A stretch of 64,000 nucleotides of DNA from Gracilaria gracilis (GCA_030374805.1 JARGSG010000018.1:186001-250000); one strand, 5' to 3'; counted from the first letter of the stretch, positions 41,195 to 55,453 are shown. Notes: generated from the letters alone by a model not told the origin. Numbers and translations: made by a program.

Positions 41195-42398
41195 GGGAGG
41201 ATTGGTTAGCATGTGCGGATGTATAAACATCCTGGCATATTTAACTTGGTCGTTTTTAAACTTCGGAAATGTAACTTTGTCTGCGATATTCTACTAAAGT
41301 CCCAAGTGAATCCGATGTGCGGTGTTTCCTACCGGTTCTTTCCTTGAATGCTTTCATGTATATACCTTTGACGAATTACTGAACGGTCACTGCGAGCATG
41401 CCAAATTATCACACAGATCGCGGGGCTTTTTGCAACGCGACCAGTGCAGATACCTCTGCTCTAAAAACGGGGTTGAGTTTCAACTACTACAGTTTCTTCC
41501 CTCCTCCACTCCTGGCATACCGTCGCTGCACGCCGCTCCAACCCTCTGCCATATCATGGCATCATGGGAGCGGGTCATTGTGAAAACTTGCCAGTGCGAC
41601 CCATTCGTTTCAGCCAGTGTCACTGAGATGTTCACGAGCAAGATGGAAAGCTGGAGCCTTCATCGATTTTCTTCTTTCCGTCACACTCACGCACTGAGAG
41701 ATTGATAGCCCTACATATCGCCATGGACGCAGTTTGGCGTCACTTGATGGTGGTATTGTCGAGCGCTGGCCCGCCTCGAAGTACTGAGTGCTTTTCCTAC
41801 CGCAGAGAAGTCGCCATGCGTCTAGAATTGGCAGCCAACTTCTCTGAACTACCATCACGTCACGCGCGAACTCAAGTGACCATTTTGCAGGCAGAAAAGA
41901 GCTGTTTCGGCTCCGTCAGTGAGCTTGAGCCACAAAGTGGCATCACGGAGACTCAAAAGCGTGAATAGCACGTGCCACGGCGTTTTTTGTTCCAGTATAT
42001 GAGATTCACCCCGGAGCTGAAAGGGTTGACGCTTGACCCCCGAGAAGAGTTGAGCGCTCGCCGTCGCCGGCCGTCCTTTATTTTGCACGCAGAGTGGAAC
42101 GTGTGGAAATTATGGCACGTTCCACTGTGTGGCCAGGAATACGTCACTCACACCGTCCCTCGCAAACATGTTTGTAGAGCGATGAATTGCGCATAAACTG
42201 TTCTAGAGTATACAACAAGGTGGATGCCGTTAAAACCCTTTGCCGTAGTAAAAACCAGTAGAAAAAAACCTGCGTGTCTAAGGAAAAGGTATAGCACCAT
42301 ACAAATTTCCACTCAAAGGATATCTATGGTCACCAGTACGAAAGAAAAAATAAGGGCACAGAACTTATATAGGTTAGTGATCAAACAAATTTCAAGCG
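41195..42398. other. No recognised gene
   Basis: About 1.2 kb with only short frames on both strands (the longest is 127 codons at 41322). None shows a recognisable motif. It may include the unrecognised 3' end of the copia element. Confidence 0.4.
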
Positions 42399-45300
42399 TT
42401 ACGCAAACAGACCGCAAAGCAGCCTAAGACGTTCTAGGGCATCATGCCTCAAAGTCTTCGTGAGTATGTCGGCAGGTTGTACCTCAGTGGGAATCCCCTC
42501 CAATCTCACAATCTCATCTTTCACAAGTTCTTTAACATGGTGGTACTTCAAACCAATATGCTTGTTTCTTTCGGACGTTTTAGCATTCTCGGCTATGGAC
42601 AGTGCCGTTGAACTGTCCGTGAAGATATTGATATGGTACATACTAGGTTCTTCATCTGTGAGAATCTCATCATTGCAAAGTTCCCAAAAGAGCCTACGCA
42701 TCCATGTCAAGGCCTTCCCGCCATGTGACAGTGCGATATATTCTGCCTCGCCAGACGACAACGCAATAAGCGTGTGTTTCTTCGTCTTCCACATAACCGG
42801 CGCTTCATTCACTTTGATCAACAATGCCGTTGTCGATTTTCTGGTGTCACGGCATCCAGGCCAGTCCGAATCACAGTATGCTTCCATTGGTGCTGAGTTG
42901 TTTGAAGGGAAGAATAGTCCAAGTCCCTTCGTACCATTCAAATATCTTAGTACTCTCTTTGCAAGTCCCATGTGCCTCATGCATGGATCATGTACTTGCC
43001 TTTCCAGCATTGAAGCTGCAAAAATTGTATCCGGTCTAGAGGATACGGCGAGGTACATCAAATGTCCTACCATCTTACGGTAGCGACTGTGGAGCGCCGA
43101 TGAGAGCTGTTGCTCTTCATCACCTCGGCTCGTAAGCTCGCATGGGAAGGCAACGGCGTCCGCGCAGGGTTGGAGTTCCACAGCCCATATTCTCTTAACA
43201 TCTTATCGATCTATCTTGTTTGGCGGACCTTGATTCCATTCCTATCCCGTTCTAGGTCCATTCCAATGAAGGACTTTGCTTCACCAAGAAACTTCACCTG
43301 GAAGAGTTTCTGCATCTCGACCTTAAATTATTTGAGGAGGGAGTAAGAATTTGATAGCATAAGGATGTCATCAACGAAAACGACGAGGTTCAGTGTCCCA
43401 CTCGTAGATTTGTACAAATATAGGCGGCTATCCGTACTTGATTGATTGAAACCGTGGCGTATTAGCTCGTTGTGAAGTAGGGAGCCCCAAATTTGCCCCG
43501 TAGATTGATTTCTTAAGTAGACAGACCTTGCCCGGGACAAAGAAGGATCCGGAGGAGTTCTATGGTTGTTCCATTAAGAGAGGCTCCTCGAGGTCTCCGT
43601 ATAAGTAGGCGTTACTGATGTCCATGGTTTCCATTATGAGGCCCTGAGCCGCTGCCTTGGCGATGGCGAGGCGAATAGTTTCAAGCCGTGCCACTGGCGC
43701 GTACAGATTGTCCGGGTCGAAGTACAAGTAAGGACGTTGCTTGTCGCCCCGGACTACGCAACGTGCATTGGCAAGAACCTTAGGAGCATCAGCGCTTACG
43801 TGTTTGACTTTGAAGGTCCATAAGAATGGGAGTGGTTTCATTCCAGGCTCCCTGTCCACCAGCTCCCATGTGTTCCTGCTAACGATTGCGTTGAACTCTC
43901 TGTCAATCGCTTCAGCCCATTCGGAGAGAAATCTAGCTTCTCCGAATCTTATGTGTGCTTTGCCCGCCTCTCCGAGGTCTTGGGAACGCGACTGAGCGAC
44001 CATGCAGTGAGCCAGGGATGCGTCCATATGTTCTTCATCCTCTTCCTCCATCTCATTCTCGGCCTCGATCCGTCGGAGGGAGGAGAAGTCGATGAGTTCG
44101 CTTAATGAAGGTAGAAATTCCTTCGCCACCTTAAAATCCCTGTCTCAGCACTTGATTACTTTCCGGATTGAAGGAATATATATTCTTAGTAAGGTGCGAG
44201 GGCTTTGCATGCCTACGAAGTGACCAGGGAGGGCGCGAGGAAGTAACTTCTTGTTTGCGACTGTGTCCGGTCTCTAGATGAATGCGTGTCCTGGTTGCCC
44301 AAACTTCAGGATATTCGTGAAGTCTGGCTTCTTTCCAAACCAGAGAGTGTACGGTATCTTTATATCTACGCGAGAGTTCGGCAGGCGGTTCCTCAGATAG
44401 TTGGCGTGAGATATGGCTTCTTCCCAGAGTTGTAGGGGAAGCTGCGAAGCTTGCACAAAGGTCCTTGCCATCTTCCACAAGTCCTGAATGATTTTTTCGG
44501 CTACGCCATTTGATTGATGCGCGTACGGTGGTGCGTATTCGAGGATCATGCCGCTTTCCATTGCGTACGTGACGAAGTCGTCCGATCTGTTCTCACCCGC
44601 CCCCTCAAGGCGAACGCGTTACACTCTGTTGGGAGAGAGTTCGTTCTCCGCGCGAGCCTTGTACCATCGGATCGACAGGAAAAACTGAGACTTTTTTCTA
44701 AGAAGTAAACTGAGCAAGCTCTTGTGTTGTCGTCGATGAGTACCTGGATGTACGTTGACCGTTGTAGTGATGGAGGGCTGATGGGGCCGATGATATCGGT
44801 ATGAGTGAGTTCCAATGGGTTAGAGACAACCGATGTGCAGTGTTGTAGTGATGCACGTTTGTTTCCGTCGTGTATGCAAGGTGTGCAGTGCACGTTAGCG
44901 ATTTCCGATGAGGAAAATGGTGGAACTCCGTCGCATCGAACCACGCATGCCCGGAGCCTTTCTCTTCCGGAATGTCCTAGTTTCTCATGCCAGTCTTTGG
45001 CTGTGTTTCCTGGGGATAGCATGGCGCCTTGTGCTTGAGGGGGAGGTACCGGATTTGGTAGAGGGTATAGGCCGCCCCTGGGGAAAGACCTATACAATGT
45101 TTGCCCAGAGGATATATCTTTGAGAGCGAATCCCATTATTCCTTGCTCGTTTGATAACTCGACGCGGACTTGTTGTGAGAGAACTGATAGTGAAACTAGG
45201 TTAGAATCGAAAGACGGAGTGTGTTTCGCGGGTAGTATAAGACCTTCTCCGATCGGCAGTTTGATGGTGCCATGGCCGATGATATCTGAAGATGTATCGC

Positions 45301-46450
45301 ATGTGCGTACGGTTTGGCGTCGTGTTATATTGTACTCCCAGAAGGAGTTCCTGTCCTTGATGAAGACGTGAGTGGCGCCCGAGTCTAACCATGTGTGAAC
45401 GATTCCGCTAGGAGAGGCACTTGCTTGCGCGATAGCGACAAAACCACGAGGTGTTCCGTCTTCGTGGTGGTTATTGTTGCGGTTGTTACCTTGTCGACGG
45501 TTACTATTTCCCTTGTTCGGGGCGTTGGTGGTGTCCCAGTCCTTGCTAGGACTGTTTGTATTGATGTGATAGGTCCGATTTCGACCTCGTCTTCTGTGGC
45601 GACCACCCTTTCGGCTGGGTGTGTCATTGTTCGTGCCTTTGCGGGACCAACATTCGGATCGTATGTGGCCGATTCGTCCACAGTTCCAGCATTCGATGTC
45701 CTTCGTACTCTTTCGCTGGTGTTTGAAGGCAGTGTTCGACTTATGTGCCGTAAGGTAAGGATGTTTGCCGTCTTTCTTTGTGTCCGTCACTTTAGCTGTG
45801 CTCGAGGATGAGCGATGGTTCCGGCGATCCACTTCAGAACGTACGAGTAAAAAGATTTGGTCGTAGTCCATATTGTTTGCTTCGGCCAGTAACGTGATCG
45901 CCATCAAGGAGTCTGGAAGTGTCCGAAGTAGTGTAGCAGTTCGCTCACGGTCGGATAGAGGGTCGCCGAGACGGGCCAGTTCTAGGAATGTGGTTTCCAT
46001 TTGTAGGAGATGTTGTTGTATATCCTCGCCGTCTTTGAATGTAAATGTGCTTAACTTCCGTCGTAGGTTCATTTTGGACTGGATGTTGTCCGTCTTGTAG
46101 GTGGACCCCAGTTTGGTCCATACCTCCAGCGCAGTGCAGTGGTCTCGTTCGAGGAGTTCGGACAGGGCAATTATTGGCTGAGTTCCTAAATTCTGCACGA
46201 TGGCAGATCGGGCCTTACGATCGGCGTCGTCCCAATGAATTCGAGATTCTTCTGTTCCTTCATCAGGTCGAGCGTCGGACAGGACGAACAATACTTAACC
46301 CGAGTGCATAATGTCTCGTACGTATATGCGCCAAGTGTAATAGTCGGCGGTGCTCTTCAGTCGTGGGATGCGCTTCGACCCATGTTCTCTTTCCGCTTGC
46401 ACCGCGGAGTTATCTCGACGCGGGAGCGGATGGGCTGTTGTAGGTTGTAG
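42399..46450 (-). mobile_element. Ty1/copia element 1, broken (fossil)
   Basis: Coding parts read on the - strand from right to left. They are gag with a CCHC zinc knuckle (CWNCGRIGHIRSEC, about 45690), protease (LDSGATHVFI), an integrase zinc region and core (about 45000-44300), then reverse transcriptase (44129-43330) and RNase H (43181-42399, with FTDSSTALSIAEN and KTSERNKHIGLKYH). Gag to integrase is open over 46291-44546. The pol part is broken about four or five times. I could not find paired LTRs around it, so its true ends are unknown. Confidence 0.8.
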
Positions 46451-47105
46451 TCTTCACCAGTCCCATACTGGGTGAGGGTCTCTTCTTGTTCAGAGTCACT
46501 GGCGGGGGGTGCTAGCCCCGTACTCCTAAAGGTTAGACCTCTGGCTCCGGGATAGCTTTCTCTCGGTGAGACACGCTTTGCTTAGGCCTCCCAAGTTCTG
46601 CGTGCTTCAGAACGTGGTGCTTTTTACGGCTACGAGACGTCCAGAGGAGGTTACTAACAGAGAGATATGTTCTCACCAGTATACCCTCTCTAGTTTCTTG
46701 CGTCGTACGAGCGGGGAGATCTTCTCCGTTATGCTTCGATGGCACGGACAACTCGGGCTGAACGACGAGACACCCCGTCACTTTCGAGAGACAGAGCACT
46801 CCCCAGCAGAGCCAGTTATACGGAGTGATATCAGATCCAACGGTTTGGTACAAGTCCCCTGTCGATTCTCTGCCGGTGCTCAGCTTGCGGTAGTCCTTGC
46901 CAACAAAGTGCCAGCTTCCTGAATCAGGGAGGCATCAGAGGCTCTTAATCAACAGGCACAGCTTCCCGCAGGTCGAACACAGGTCACCACACAGCTTCCT
47001 GTGGGACAGCGAGACTGATAATCTCTACCTGTGTTGTAGGACCAGGGAGTCAATCCAGTTCAGTAGAAGAGATGTGCGCGCCCGCGGTAGGTGGTCCCCA
47101 GTACG
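46451..47105. other. No recognised gene
   Basis: Sequence between copia element 1 and gypsy copy 2. Only chance frames are seen. The 5' LTR/leader of the copia element may lie here but is not recognisable without a partner. Confidence 0.4.
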
Positions 47106-47308
47106 TGTGATATAGTACGTATCGGGAGAAAACCCGAAGCGGTCTTGAGAGCGGGTGTCTCCGTAGCACTCGAGTGAGTGACTGTAATGTGTCCGAACGG
47201 AGGAGTAAGGGAGGAAGCACCGGGCGGTCGGAGGGAGAGTAGACGGTCGGTATCACCAAACGTGCTCAGGTACACGTAGAAAGGGTACGGACGGTCTAAT
47301 AAACCTAG
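47106..47308 (-). repeat. 3' LTR of gypsy copy 2
   Basis: 203 bp, starting TGTGATATAG and ending AATAAACCTA on the + strand, preceded by TACG. Partner of 57799-58000. Confidence 0.9.
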
Positions 47309-48136
47309 TACACTTCGTCCTCGAAGTGTCCGAATGGGTGTGGATATCGCAACCCATCGTCCGTACGGTTAGAGAAGGCCACCGTTCGCCTTCTTTATGA
47401 AAATGACCCGCCAGTGCCGAGGCCAAGCCATGCCAAAATCTTAGGAACCTACGGTGCGAAACGAGCACAACTCGATTACGGGAAAAGGCGGTGCGGTCCA
47501 GGGGTCCGTGTATGGAATGTTACGACCGACACAACCGGACGGGCGACTGGCTAGAGCCGTGCTGGCGTGGGCAAAAGAACGGCGGACATGCGCAGAGCTC
47601 TAGTGAACGAGTGGTTGGAAAGGGCAGCGGCAATGTTGGCGCCAAAACGTTCAGCCGTGCCGAGGTGTCTGGGTGATTCCGGTGCGTGTAAGTTCCGCGC
47701 GGAGCCAGGGGCTGCGGTTTTCGTACGTAAGGGAACGTTCGAGCGCTCAGAAGAGTCTCCAGAGTGTACGAAGAAGGCCAATTGTCGGTGCGTTGACGGG
47801 AGTTTTGGCGTTCGCTGGACAACCGAACGTAGGAGTCGGGGTTGGGGACTGAGCTCGGCACCAGAACGGACACGTAGTACTGTCGACTCGGCACGCAGCG
47901 ACGCGGAGTGGGTAGCGAATCGACCGAAGTGGGTCGACGGGTCATCGTGGTGGACAAACGAGGTAGTAAGCGATAGGGGAGAGGACCGGGTGTCGTTGGA
48001 GGGTGGTTCGCGTCGGGCAAAGCGCGAACACCGCGCATCATACGAGCGGTACTAGACCCATTCGAAGGAAGAGGATGACAGTTCCTCATTATCAGGGCCC
48101 GTTCGGAATAAATTAATGCGGCCGTGGCCTTGATAA

Positions 48137-50649
48137 GTGCACGTGGCATTGCGACGCGGGCGCGCATTACGTATATGTCCGAAACGGTCGCCATTCCCCC
48201 GCGGGAGTGGCATCGTCGTGGGTCAAGCCCGTACAAGAGCGCGCGCTCCCTCTCCGTTCTCCATGTCGGAGCCATCACCCAGTCATTCCGCCAGAGGTTC
48301 GAGCAGTATGGCGAGCAATCCGGGCGGGTCGAATAACACGAATGAGCCGAGCGGAGAAGCCGCAAGGGTCGCAAATGCCGATGCCGTTCGTCCGGTACCG
48401 TTACCGGGTCAGCAGTATGATCACCGCCACCGTCGTGGGTTCCAAGCCCCGCGTCGTACGAAACAGGTTCCGATGTCAGTGACGGAATACACCCGAGCCA
48501 GTGCGAAGTACTTTGATGCCCTCAGTTTCGCTGAGATCCCGACGTCCTTGCCACTACGGGATGTCGCAAGTCGTAACCCGAAGCGTACGAACATGGAAGC
48601 GTGGCAGGCACGCTGGAATCATCTGCCTGGTATCACCGGTCGTTCTGATGAGCGTACGTTCGGCCGAACAGACATGCCATTTCTCCGATGTCTGGAGGAG
48701 AAGGAGTACCAGACGAGGCTTCACCGCCTTATGCATCGCTTCGACTCCGATCGGAGCTTTCCACCTGCGGACGGTAACCCACTCGCGTTGGTGATGTTCG
48801 AACCTCCGTACGACGAGTTGTACTGACTGAATCGTCCGCGCTGGGGCAGCAACGCTGCAACGGAAGCGCGCATCCGTGCGTCCCAGAAGTACTTCTACGC
48901 TTGGCACAACGTTGAGTTCTTCGACGTGCCAGCGAATCGACGTCCGTCCGTGTACTATAGGATGACCGAGTCGTGGTCTTCCGTCGACGTCGCTTGCAAC
49001 CTTTCCGTTCCGACGCCACCGGTTGTGGCGTACCACTCCGGGGAGTTGATGGCTCCCGGGGAAATGAGCCGTGTCGTACTGCAGGTGTTGTACGCCGAAT
49101 TGGCGGTATTCGCCTTCATGGCTTTCGTGCAGGCTGCTTCGGACGGCATTGAGGTGTTCACACGTGCGGCGGATGAGAGATTGTACCACAAGGATGGGGA
49201 GCCCCAGTACGGAAGGTTGTTTCCGTTACCGTACAATTTGGTCTGCATTCTGGCCGAGATGGGGTTGCAGAACATTCTCCGCGGTACGATATACTCGGCC
49301 GACGTGGGGGAGAAGCTCCTTCAGTACGTGTTGGAGACCGACTGGGATCAGACTCCGTGCTTCTTGTGGTATGACTACCGTGCCGATACGTTTCCGGAGA
49401 TGCCCCTCTGAGGTACTGGGGCAGCGCCAATCGTTCGCGCTGTCCTACCGTCCGGTCGTTTGCCCCCGTGGCCGTTCTCGCAGAAGGCCAACTATTTCCC
49501 GCACGGATACATGGAGGCAGAGTTCGAAGCCGTTCCAGCGGTGCCGGCGGCTCCGCCAGCGCCGAAGCACGAAATGGGAGTGCAGACGGACGCCGTCGAA
49601 CCGACTCCGCCGGCAGAACCGGAGGTTGTCGAGGTACCGGTACGGACGGAAGCTGGCGAGCAGGTCGGCATTGCCGGTAAACCTTTGGACGAGATGGCTT
49701 CGACCTGTCCGTGCCCGACACGGCGACAGCTTTCGCAGCCGTGCGTGCGGTCTGTGTTCCGGCCGGGGAAGAGGAGCCGCCACGCATAACGTCAGCTCTG
49801 TTGGCCGCTCGTGGATGGTTACGCCGTGCGGTCAATGCCGAGGCTGCGCTGCGTGAGCAGGCGCAGGCCCAGATTGACATTTTGCGTTACCTCCGCGACC
49901 ACAGCTTGGCTGTGCTCCAGAAGTACGAAGCGGCGACGGTGGCAGGGATCGGCCCCGCTTCACATCCGGGCGGTGGTTTACGAACAACTGAGGCTCCTGA
50001 GGTCGAGGAGCTACTGGACCGTATGTACGAAGGGATACAGGAGCAGGTCGACGCTGAACGCCAGGTTCAACAGATCGTAGCGAACATTAGGAAGGTGAAC
50101 CGTTCCATGTTTCGCGGCACCGCGTTGCGTGCACCCACCCCACCTGGGACGCCAGAGCCCGTTCCGGAACTTGCGGAAGCAGCCGTAGCGGACGACGTGG
50201 CGGGAGAAGTGGAGCTTGTTGAAGCCGGCGATGCAGCGGCTGTTCCCGCCGCTAGCGGTGCGGCGGGGACAACTGATGCCGCTGAGCCGACAGAAGCTGC
50301 AGATGTCGCGATGACATCTCCGGGCGGTCCTGCAGACGCTGCTGTGGCTTCCGGGGCCGTAGCTACCGATGAGGATGAAATCCTTCCGGGTGCTGCGCCG
50401 TCATCGACTGGCGAACCGAGCGGACGAAGGACTGTGGTCCCCAATGCGACCTGGCCGGGTACCTCAGCTCCGTTCCAGCCGTCAAAGCCGGCCGGTATTA
50501 CCAAGAACGTAACGCGTGGCGCTTCTGTTTCCGGTCATGGGTTCCGTTCGGGATTTCCCACCTCCCGCGGGCGTGGCCGTGGCCGTGGTCGTGGTCGAGG
50601 AGCGACGAATACCATACCAGCCACTAAGCGTGTAGTTAGGCGCGGTTAG
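48137..50649 (+). pseudogene. gypsy copy 2 antisense ORF (fossil)
   Basis: Read on the strand opposite gag-pol, downstream of pol. A Ser/Asn-rich start (MSEPSPSHSARGS) precedes a large unknown globular region. An Ala/Glu-rich helical stretch (AEAALREQAQAQIDILRYLR) and a long Pro/Ala/Asp-rich region follow. The tail has RGRGRGRGRGRG repeats, as in RNA-binding RGG proteins. The same ORF exists in gypsy copy 1, so it is a stable part of this family. Broken about three times. Function unknown. Confidence 0.7.
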
Positions 50650-51362
50650 GACCGAGCGGGTAGTACCCAGAACGTTCTCAATAAACAGCCCTGAGCCTTT
50701 CGTGATTGTACTTCAGGTTCCTGTTGCGTACAAGTAGATAGGAGGCAATCCTAGTTGCCTTGGTCGTTCTCGAAAAGATGACCTTCTTCGATGTCGAAAA
50801 ATGTGGTCGAGCTTCCACAAACGTACAGCGAAGGTGGCGGAATGAGGCTCGCGCCTTGGCGGGTCCGTGTACGTCATGGGAGCTCGCGCAGCGAGTGCTG
50901 CGCAGTAGGTGCTCCAGAAAAGTTGGCAAATATTATTGCTCGAAGCGTATGCGCGCCATACGGTTGTCGGTATCCCATTCGGTATCCAGTAATGCACGTA
51001 GAGGCCGTGCGTGCAAGTCAAAAATTCGTTAAGTATTTTGGCCTTGCGCGCAGTCCAAATCGGCCATTGCGAGGGCCTGAAACGCCACCGTTTCGGAGTT
51101 ATCGGCCAAACACTGAATCGGTGTTTTTGATACCGTACGGGCAGGCAATTTCCGTGGCGATTTTTTTGATTCGCCTTGCAAGTAACCGTGGCGTGCTAGT
51201 GGTCGCACCGTGGTGATGCGCTCCAGGAGGCCATGCAAGTCCGTTCGGTATTGTCCAGACCGTGCCGCGCGTGTGTAACGGCGCGTGTGCGGCGCCGTCT
51301 CGCGATGCCGTGCACTGGTTTCTACCAGCGCGCGTGCGGTTGTTCCGTGCGGTAGATCAAGT

Positions 51363-54300
51363 CTACTCTCCTCCCCCTCCCTGAAGTGTCGCAGAACCCG
51401 AGCGGTTTCTGCGGCGCCAATATCGGGCAATGAAGTGTGGGGGGAGATGTTCCGGGGGTTCGTACGTATCCTCGGCGGCAGTGTAACCGTGCCAACGTAC
51501 ACGGTATTCTCTTCCGTTCGGAGTGTCGCGATGTGCGACAACGCGCTCGACTACGCTCGGAAACGTTCTGGACGGCGCTGTGGGCGCTGCGTCGCTCACT
51601 TTGTCGTCCGCGGTGGGTCCGTGCGGATCGGCGACGACCGGGCCACGCGTACGTTCGGATGTAACCGGTGCGGTGCTTTGCCGTACGGACTGAGCCCTCG
51701 TAACACGGTCGATACTGATCGTGTTATGGTTGCCGTCCTGGTCGATAGTGACGGTTGTGTCCGATGCGGAGATAACCGTGAACGGGCCAGTCGTCTTCGG
51801 CAAGAGCTTCCGATACGTACGTTCTTGGTCCGTGAGGTCTTCGTCCGTGCTAGTCTGGTAGTTCGGTCGGTCGACGAAAACTTCGTCGCCAGCAGCAAAG
51901 CTGGGTGTGTACCGTACGGTTCTATCGAAGTCCTGTTTATAGCGCTGTTGCGCGCGTGTGAGCTTCGTCCGTGCGGTCTGTAACGTAGCCTGCAGCAGCC
52001 TTAGCGTATAGCGCTTAAGCTGAGCTGCTGTAGGCTGTGTCGGAGTCGCCGGATCCAATGCCGTACTGGGTTCATCCAAAAGTACGCTCGGAGGTGTACG
52101 CATGAGAAGGACTCGGAACGGAGAAGTTCCTAACGACCGGTACACCTGCAGGTTGTACCATACGTTAAAGGTTGTACGTACGCGTGCTACGTCCTCTGGT
52201 GGTCCGCAAGGTAATGGCATAGGCGCTCCACGAGTGTCTTATTGAACCGTTCGGCCTGCCCGTTTGTCTGCGGGTGATACGCCGTGGTGAGTACGTGTTT
52301 GGTACCCAAAGCGGAACACACTGCCTCGAAGAACTTTGACACAAACTGCGGTCCGTTATCGGTCAGCATGTAGTTCGGTATTCCGTACGGATAAACCCAG
52401 TGTTCGAGGAACGCTTTGGCTGCAGCTGGTGCTGTGGTAGACCGCATTGGTATTGCGCGAGCCAGTTTGCTGAACCGATCGGTCATTACCAGTATGTACT
52501 GGTATCCGTTTAAGGACTTCGTAAATGGGCCTACAATGTCCATGGCGATTAATTCCAGGGGACCGCCGGCAGGGAACAGCTTCAGCAGCTTCTGCGATCG
52601 GAAGCGGGTTCCTCGCGTAGCCGGGCACGTGCGGCAATCCCGTACGGTCTGGAATACGTCGTTGGCCATGTTGGGCCAATAGAAATCCCGGCGAAGGCTC
52701 TCATACATTCGGGTGGCGCCTGGGTGTCCGACCGTGCCGGGGTAATGTGCCAAATAGAGGACGCGTGGCTGCAGCGACGTAGGTACGACCTTCTGGACGG
52801 CACCGTCTAATGGAGCCTTCCGTACAATGAGCCCGTGTCGGTCGACGTCGAAGAGGGTGACACCGTTACCGACGTCCTTCCGTACGGACTCACAGAAAGC
52901 GTCCGTTGCTTGCTCGCGGACCAGTTCCTCGATGGTAATTGGTACGGCATTGGTGTCCTCTGCCGGAACTGTGAGGACTTCGGGAAGTCCTGGGGCTGAC
53001 CGTCCGGACCTAGGCCAGTCGACGCACACCTCAGTGTACTCTATTCCGTCAACGGAGATGTTGGCGATTAAACAGCCATTTTCCGTATGGTCCTCAACGA
53101 ACAAGCAGGGGACCTCGTCGTCCAGCGGAGTATTGTCTTCGCCGTGCATAAGTATTCGGGAAAGGGCGTCCGCGGCCTGGTGTTTTATTCCCGGGCGGTG
53201 GATGACGTCGAAGTCGTACTACATTAGGCGAAGTCGCCAGCGTGCCAATCGTCCAGAGGCGTCTGCTAGGTTGAGCAACCACCTCAGACAGTGGTGATCC
53301 GTTCGGACTGTAAATCTCTGACCCTCTAGGTACGGTCGGAGGTGTAGGATGGCCCATACGACCGCCAAGCATTCACGCTCGGTCGTAGAGTAGCTTCGCT
53401 CTGCCTTGGTTAAGGAGCGACTCCAGTATCCGATTGGAAGAAGCTCACCGTCTGGCTGCCTCTGAAGCAGCGGGCAACCCACCTGACGATCACACGCGTC
53501 AGTATCCAGTACGTACGGACATCCTTGTTTAGGGATGGCCAGTATTGGGGTACGAATGAGACGGTGTCGGAGTTCGTCAAATGCCTCATATTCCGTATCG
53601 GACAGCGTTTCGAAGCTCGTGGGCTGGCCGTTTTCCAGCTTGGCATTCAGCGGTGCCGCTATTCGTGCGAAATTGGGAACGAACCGTCGAAAGACGTTGC
53701 AAAGTCCCAAGAACGATCGGAGCTCCGTCTGGTTCCTTGGCGGCTTGGCCTGCTTGATAGCGTCCTGAGTGTTGGTAGACACCTGCAGCTTTCCCGGGCG
53801 GATAACATGTCCCAGGTAGTCTACGGTGCCGCAGAAGAAGTGTCATTTGTCCAGTCGTAGAGTAATTCCAGCCGTCCGGAGCATTTGTAGTATAGTCCGT
53901 ACGTGCTCGTAGTGTTCCTCGACCGTTCGGAAGTAGATAATCACATCGTCCAAGTATACCAGAGCGTACTGCCATTTGACTCTTGATAGAATGATATCAA
54001 GAGCGCGTTGGAACGTAGCCGGTGCGTTCTTGAGTCCGAATGGCATTCGTACGTATCGGTAAAGGCCCATGTGGGACGTGAATGTAGTCTTATCCCGGTC
54101 GGACTCGTCTACTTCAGTTTGCCAATACCCACTGTTGGCGTCCAGTGTGGAGAATATCCGTGCTTCTCCGAGTGAGTCAATGCACTCGTCCATGCGTGGC
54201 AACGCGTACTTATCCCGTGCGATCGTAGCGTTCAGGCGTCGGTAGTCGACACAGAAGCGGAGGCTCCCGTCCTTCTTCTGAGCGAATACGACCGGACTGG

Positions 54301-55453
54301 CCCATTCTGCTGCCGAAGGCTCGATCACTCCCGCCGCCAGTTGCTTCGTCACTTCCGTGCGTTCTAACTCTCTCCGTGCGGGTCCTGCTCTGTATGGCAT
54401 TTGGAATATGGGTTTTGTCCCTGGTTCCAGATGTATACGATGCTTGGCGGCCGAGATTTTGCCCAAGTGGCCGTCCCACATGTCCTGAAACGGTCGGAGA
54501 AGTTCAATAACTGCCTTCCGCTCGGATTCGTATTCAGGACTGATTTGCACACTCTTGGCCCAATCTTCTTTGCTAGAGAGTCCGTTCGGGGTTACACTTC
54601 CCCCTTCCGTACCACTCCCCCCCTTCTTAGAGTCGTCGCTCTGCGGCCAGTCCAACTGGGGAGTGATGAGTGCAATGGGGGACGGTAGAGCGAGTCCGAT
54701 AACGGTTCGTTTGTGCAAACGAACCGTGCGGTCAGATAGGTTGGCTACTCGCACGAAGAAGGGGACGCCCGGATGGAGATCCATAAGTTCATTTGCAAGT
54801 AATGTGAGCTCCAGAGTCGAACCCGTTCGGTGATGAGACTGTAAAAAGACCAAACCGGACGCTTTGGTTGTGACCTGAACCTGCGTTTCCGACATAGGTG
54901 GCAACGTGAGTGGGCGCGCGACGTGGATCTTGTTGGATGAGGTAGCACGTTCGGATGGTATCGGATATTGCCGTACGTTCGTGGGTGTTTGAGGCCCATA
55001 GGCGTGGGACAATATCGATATCGGACGAGAGTGTTGCAACAGAATGTTCTGTTTTGGTGGTAGTATTCCAAGTACGTATCGGTCAATGAAAGACGTGCCG
55101 AGAATGACACAAGTGGAGAGGTTCGATACGACAAGGAATTGAACCTTCACGTGTATATCGCCGATACGGACCGTTAGCGGCAAGACACCGATAAAGTCCA
55201 TTCGATTCCGGGACGCATCGGTGATGCGTGGTTTTAAGTCCGTGCGGAGGCGAGATTGCCATCGAGGCGGCAAGTGGCGCTCGTGGATGAGACACGGACC
55301 GGCTCCTCTGTCCAGTACGCCCGTTAACGGATACATGACTGCCGATGTCAGACGGACAGACAAATGTACTTTGTAATTGGCGCTGGCCAGTAGACCCGTA
55401 TCCTTCAGTCGCTCAGGGGCGTCCAGGGGACAGGTCAGTACTTCCGATTCCAT
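51363..55453 (-). pseudogene. gypsy copy 2 pol (fossil)
   Basis: Domain order is protease (LDRGAGPCLIHE region, about 55290), RT (YLDDVIIYF, about 53950), RNase H (about 53530), integrase zinc finger and core (TDNGPQFVSKFFEA and YHPQTNGQAERFN, about 52350-52240), and a C-terminal chromodomain (EYRVRWHGYTAAEDTYEPPE, about 51490). The order and chromodomain mark a chromovirus. It is broken a few times and spread over several frames. Confidence 0.85.

Noticed and set aside
41322-41705. Frame of 127 codons
   Set aside because: No motif, no homologue in the window, and length expected by chance.
42190-42400. Possible LTR of copia element 1
   Set aside because: No matching sequence found upstream of gag at 46.3-47.1 kb; cannot be supported from one side.
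47520-48374. - strand frame of 284 codons
   Set aside because: Lies in the gypsy 3' non-coding region and antisense to the start of the extra ORF; no motif, and not kept as a frame in copy 1.
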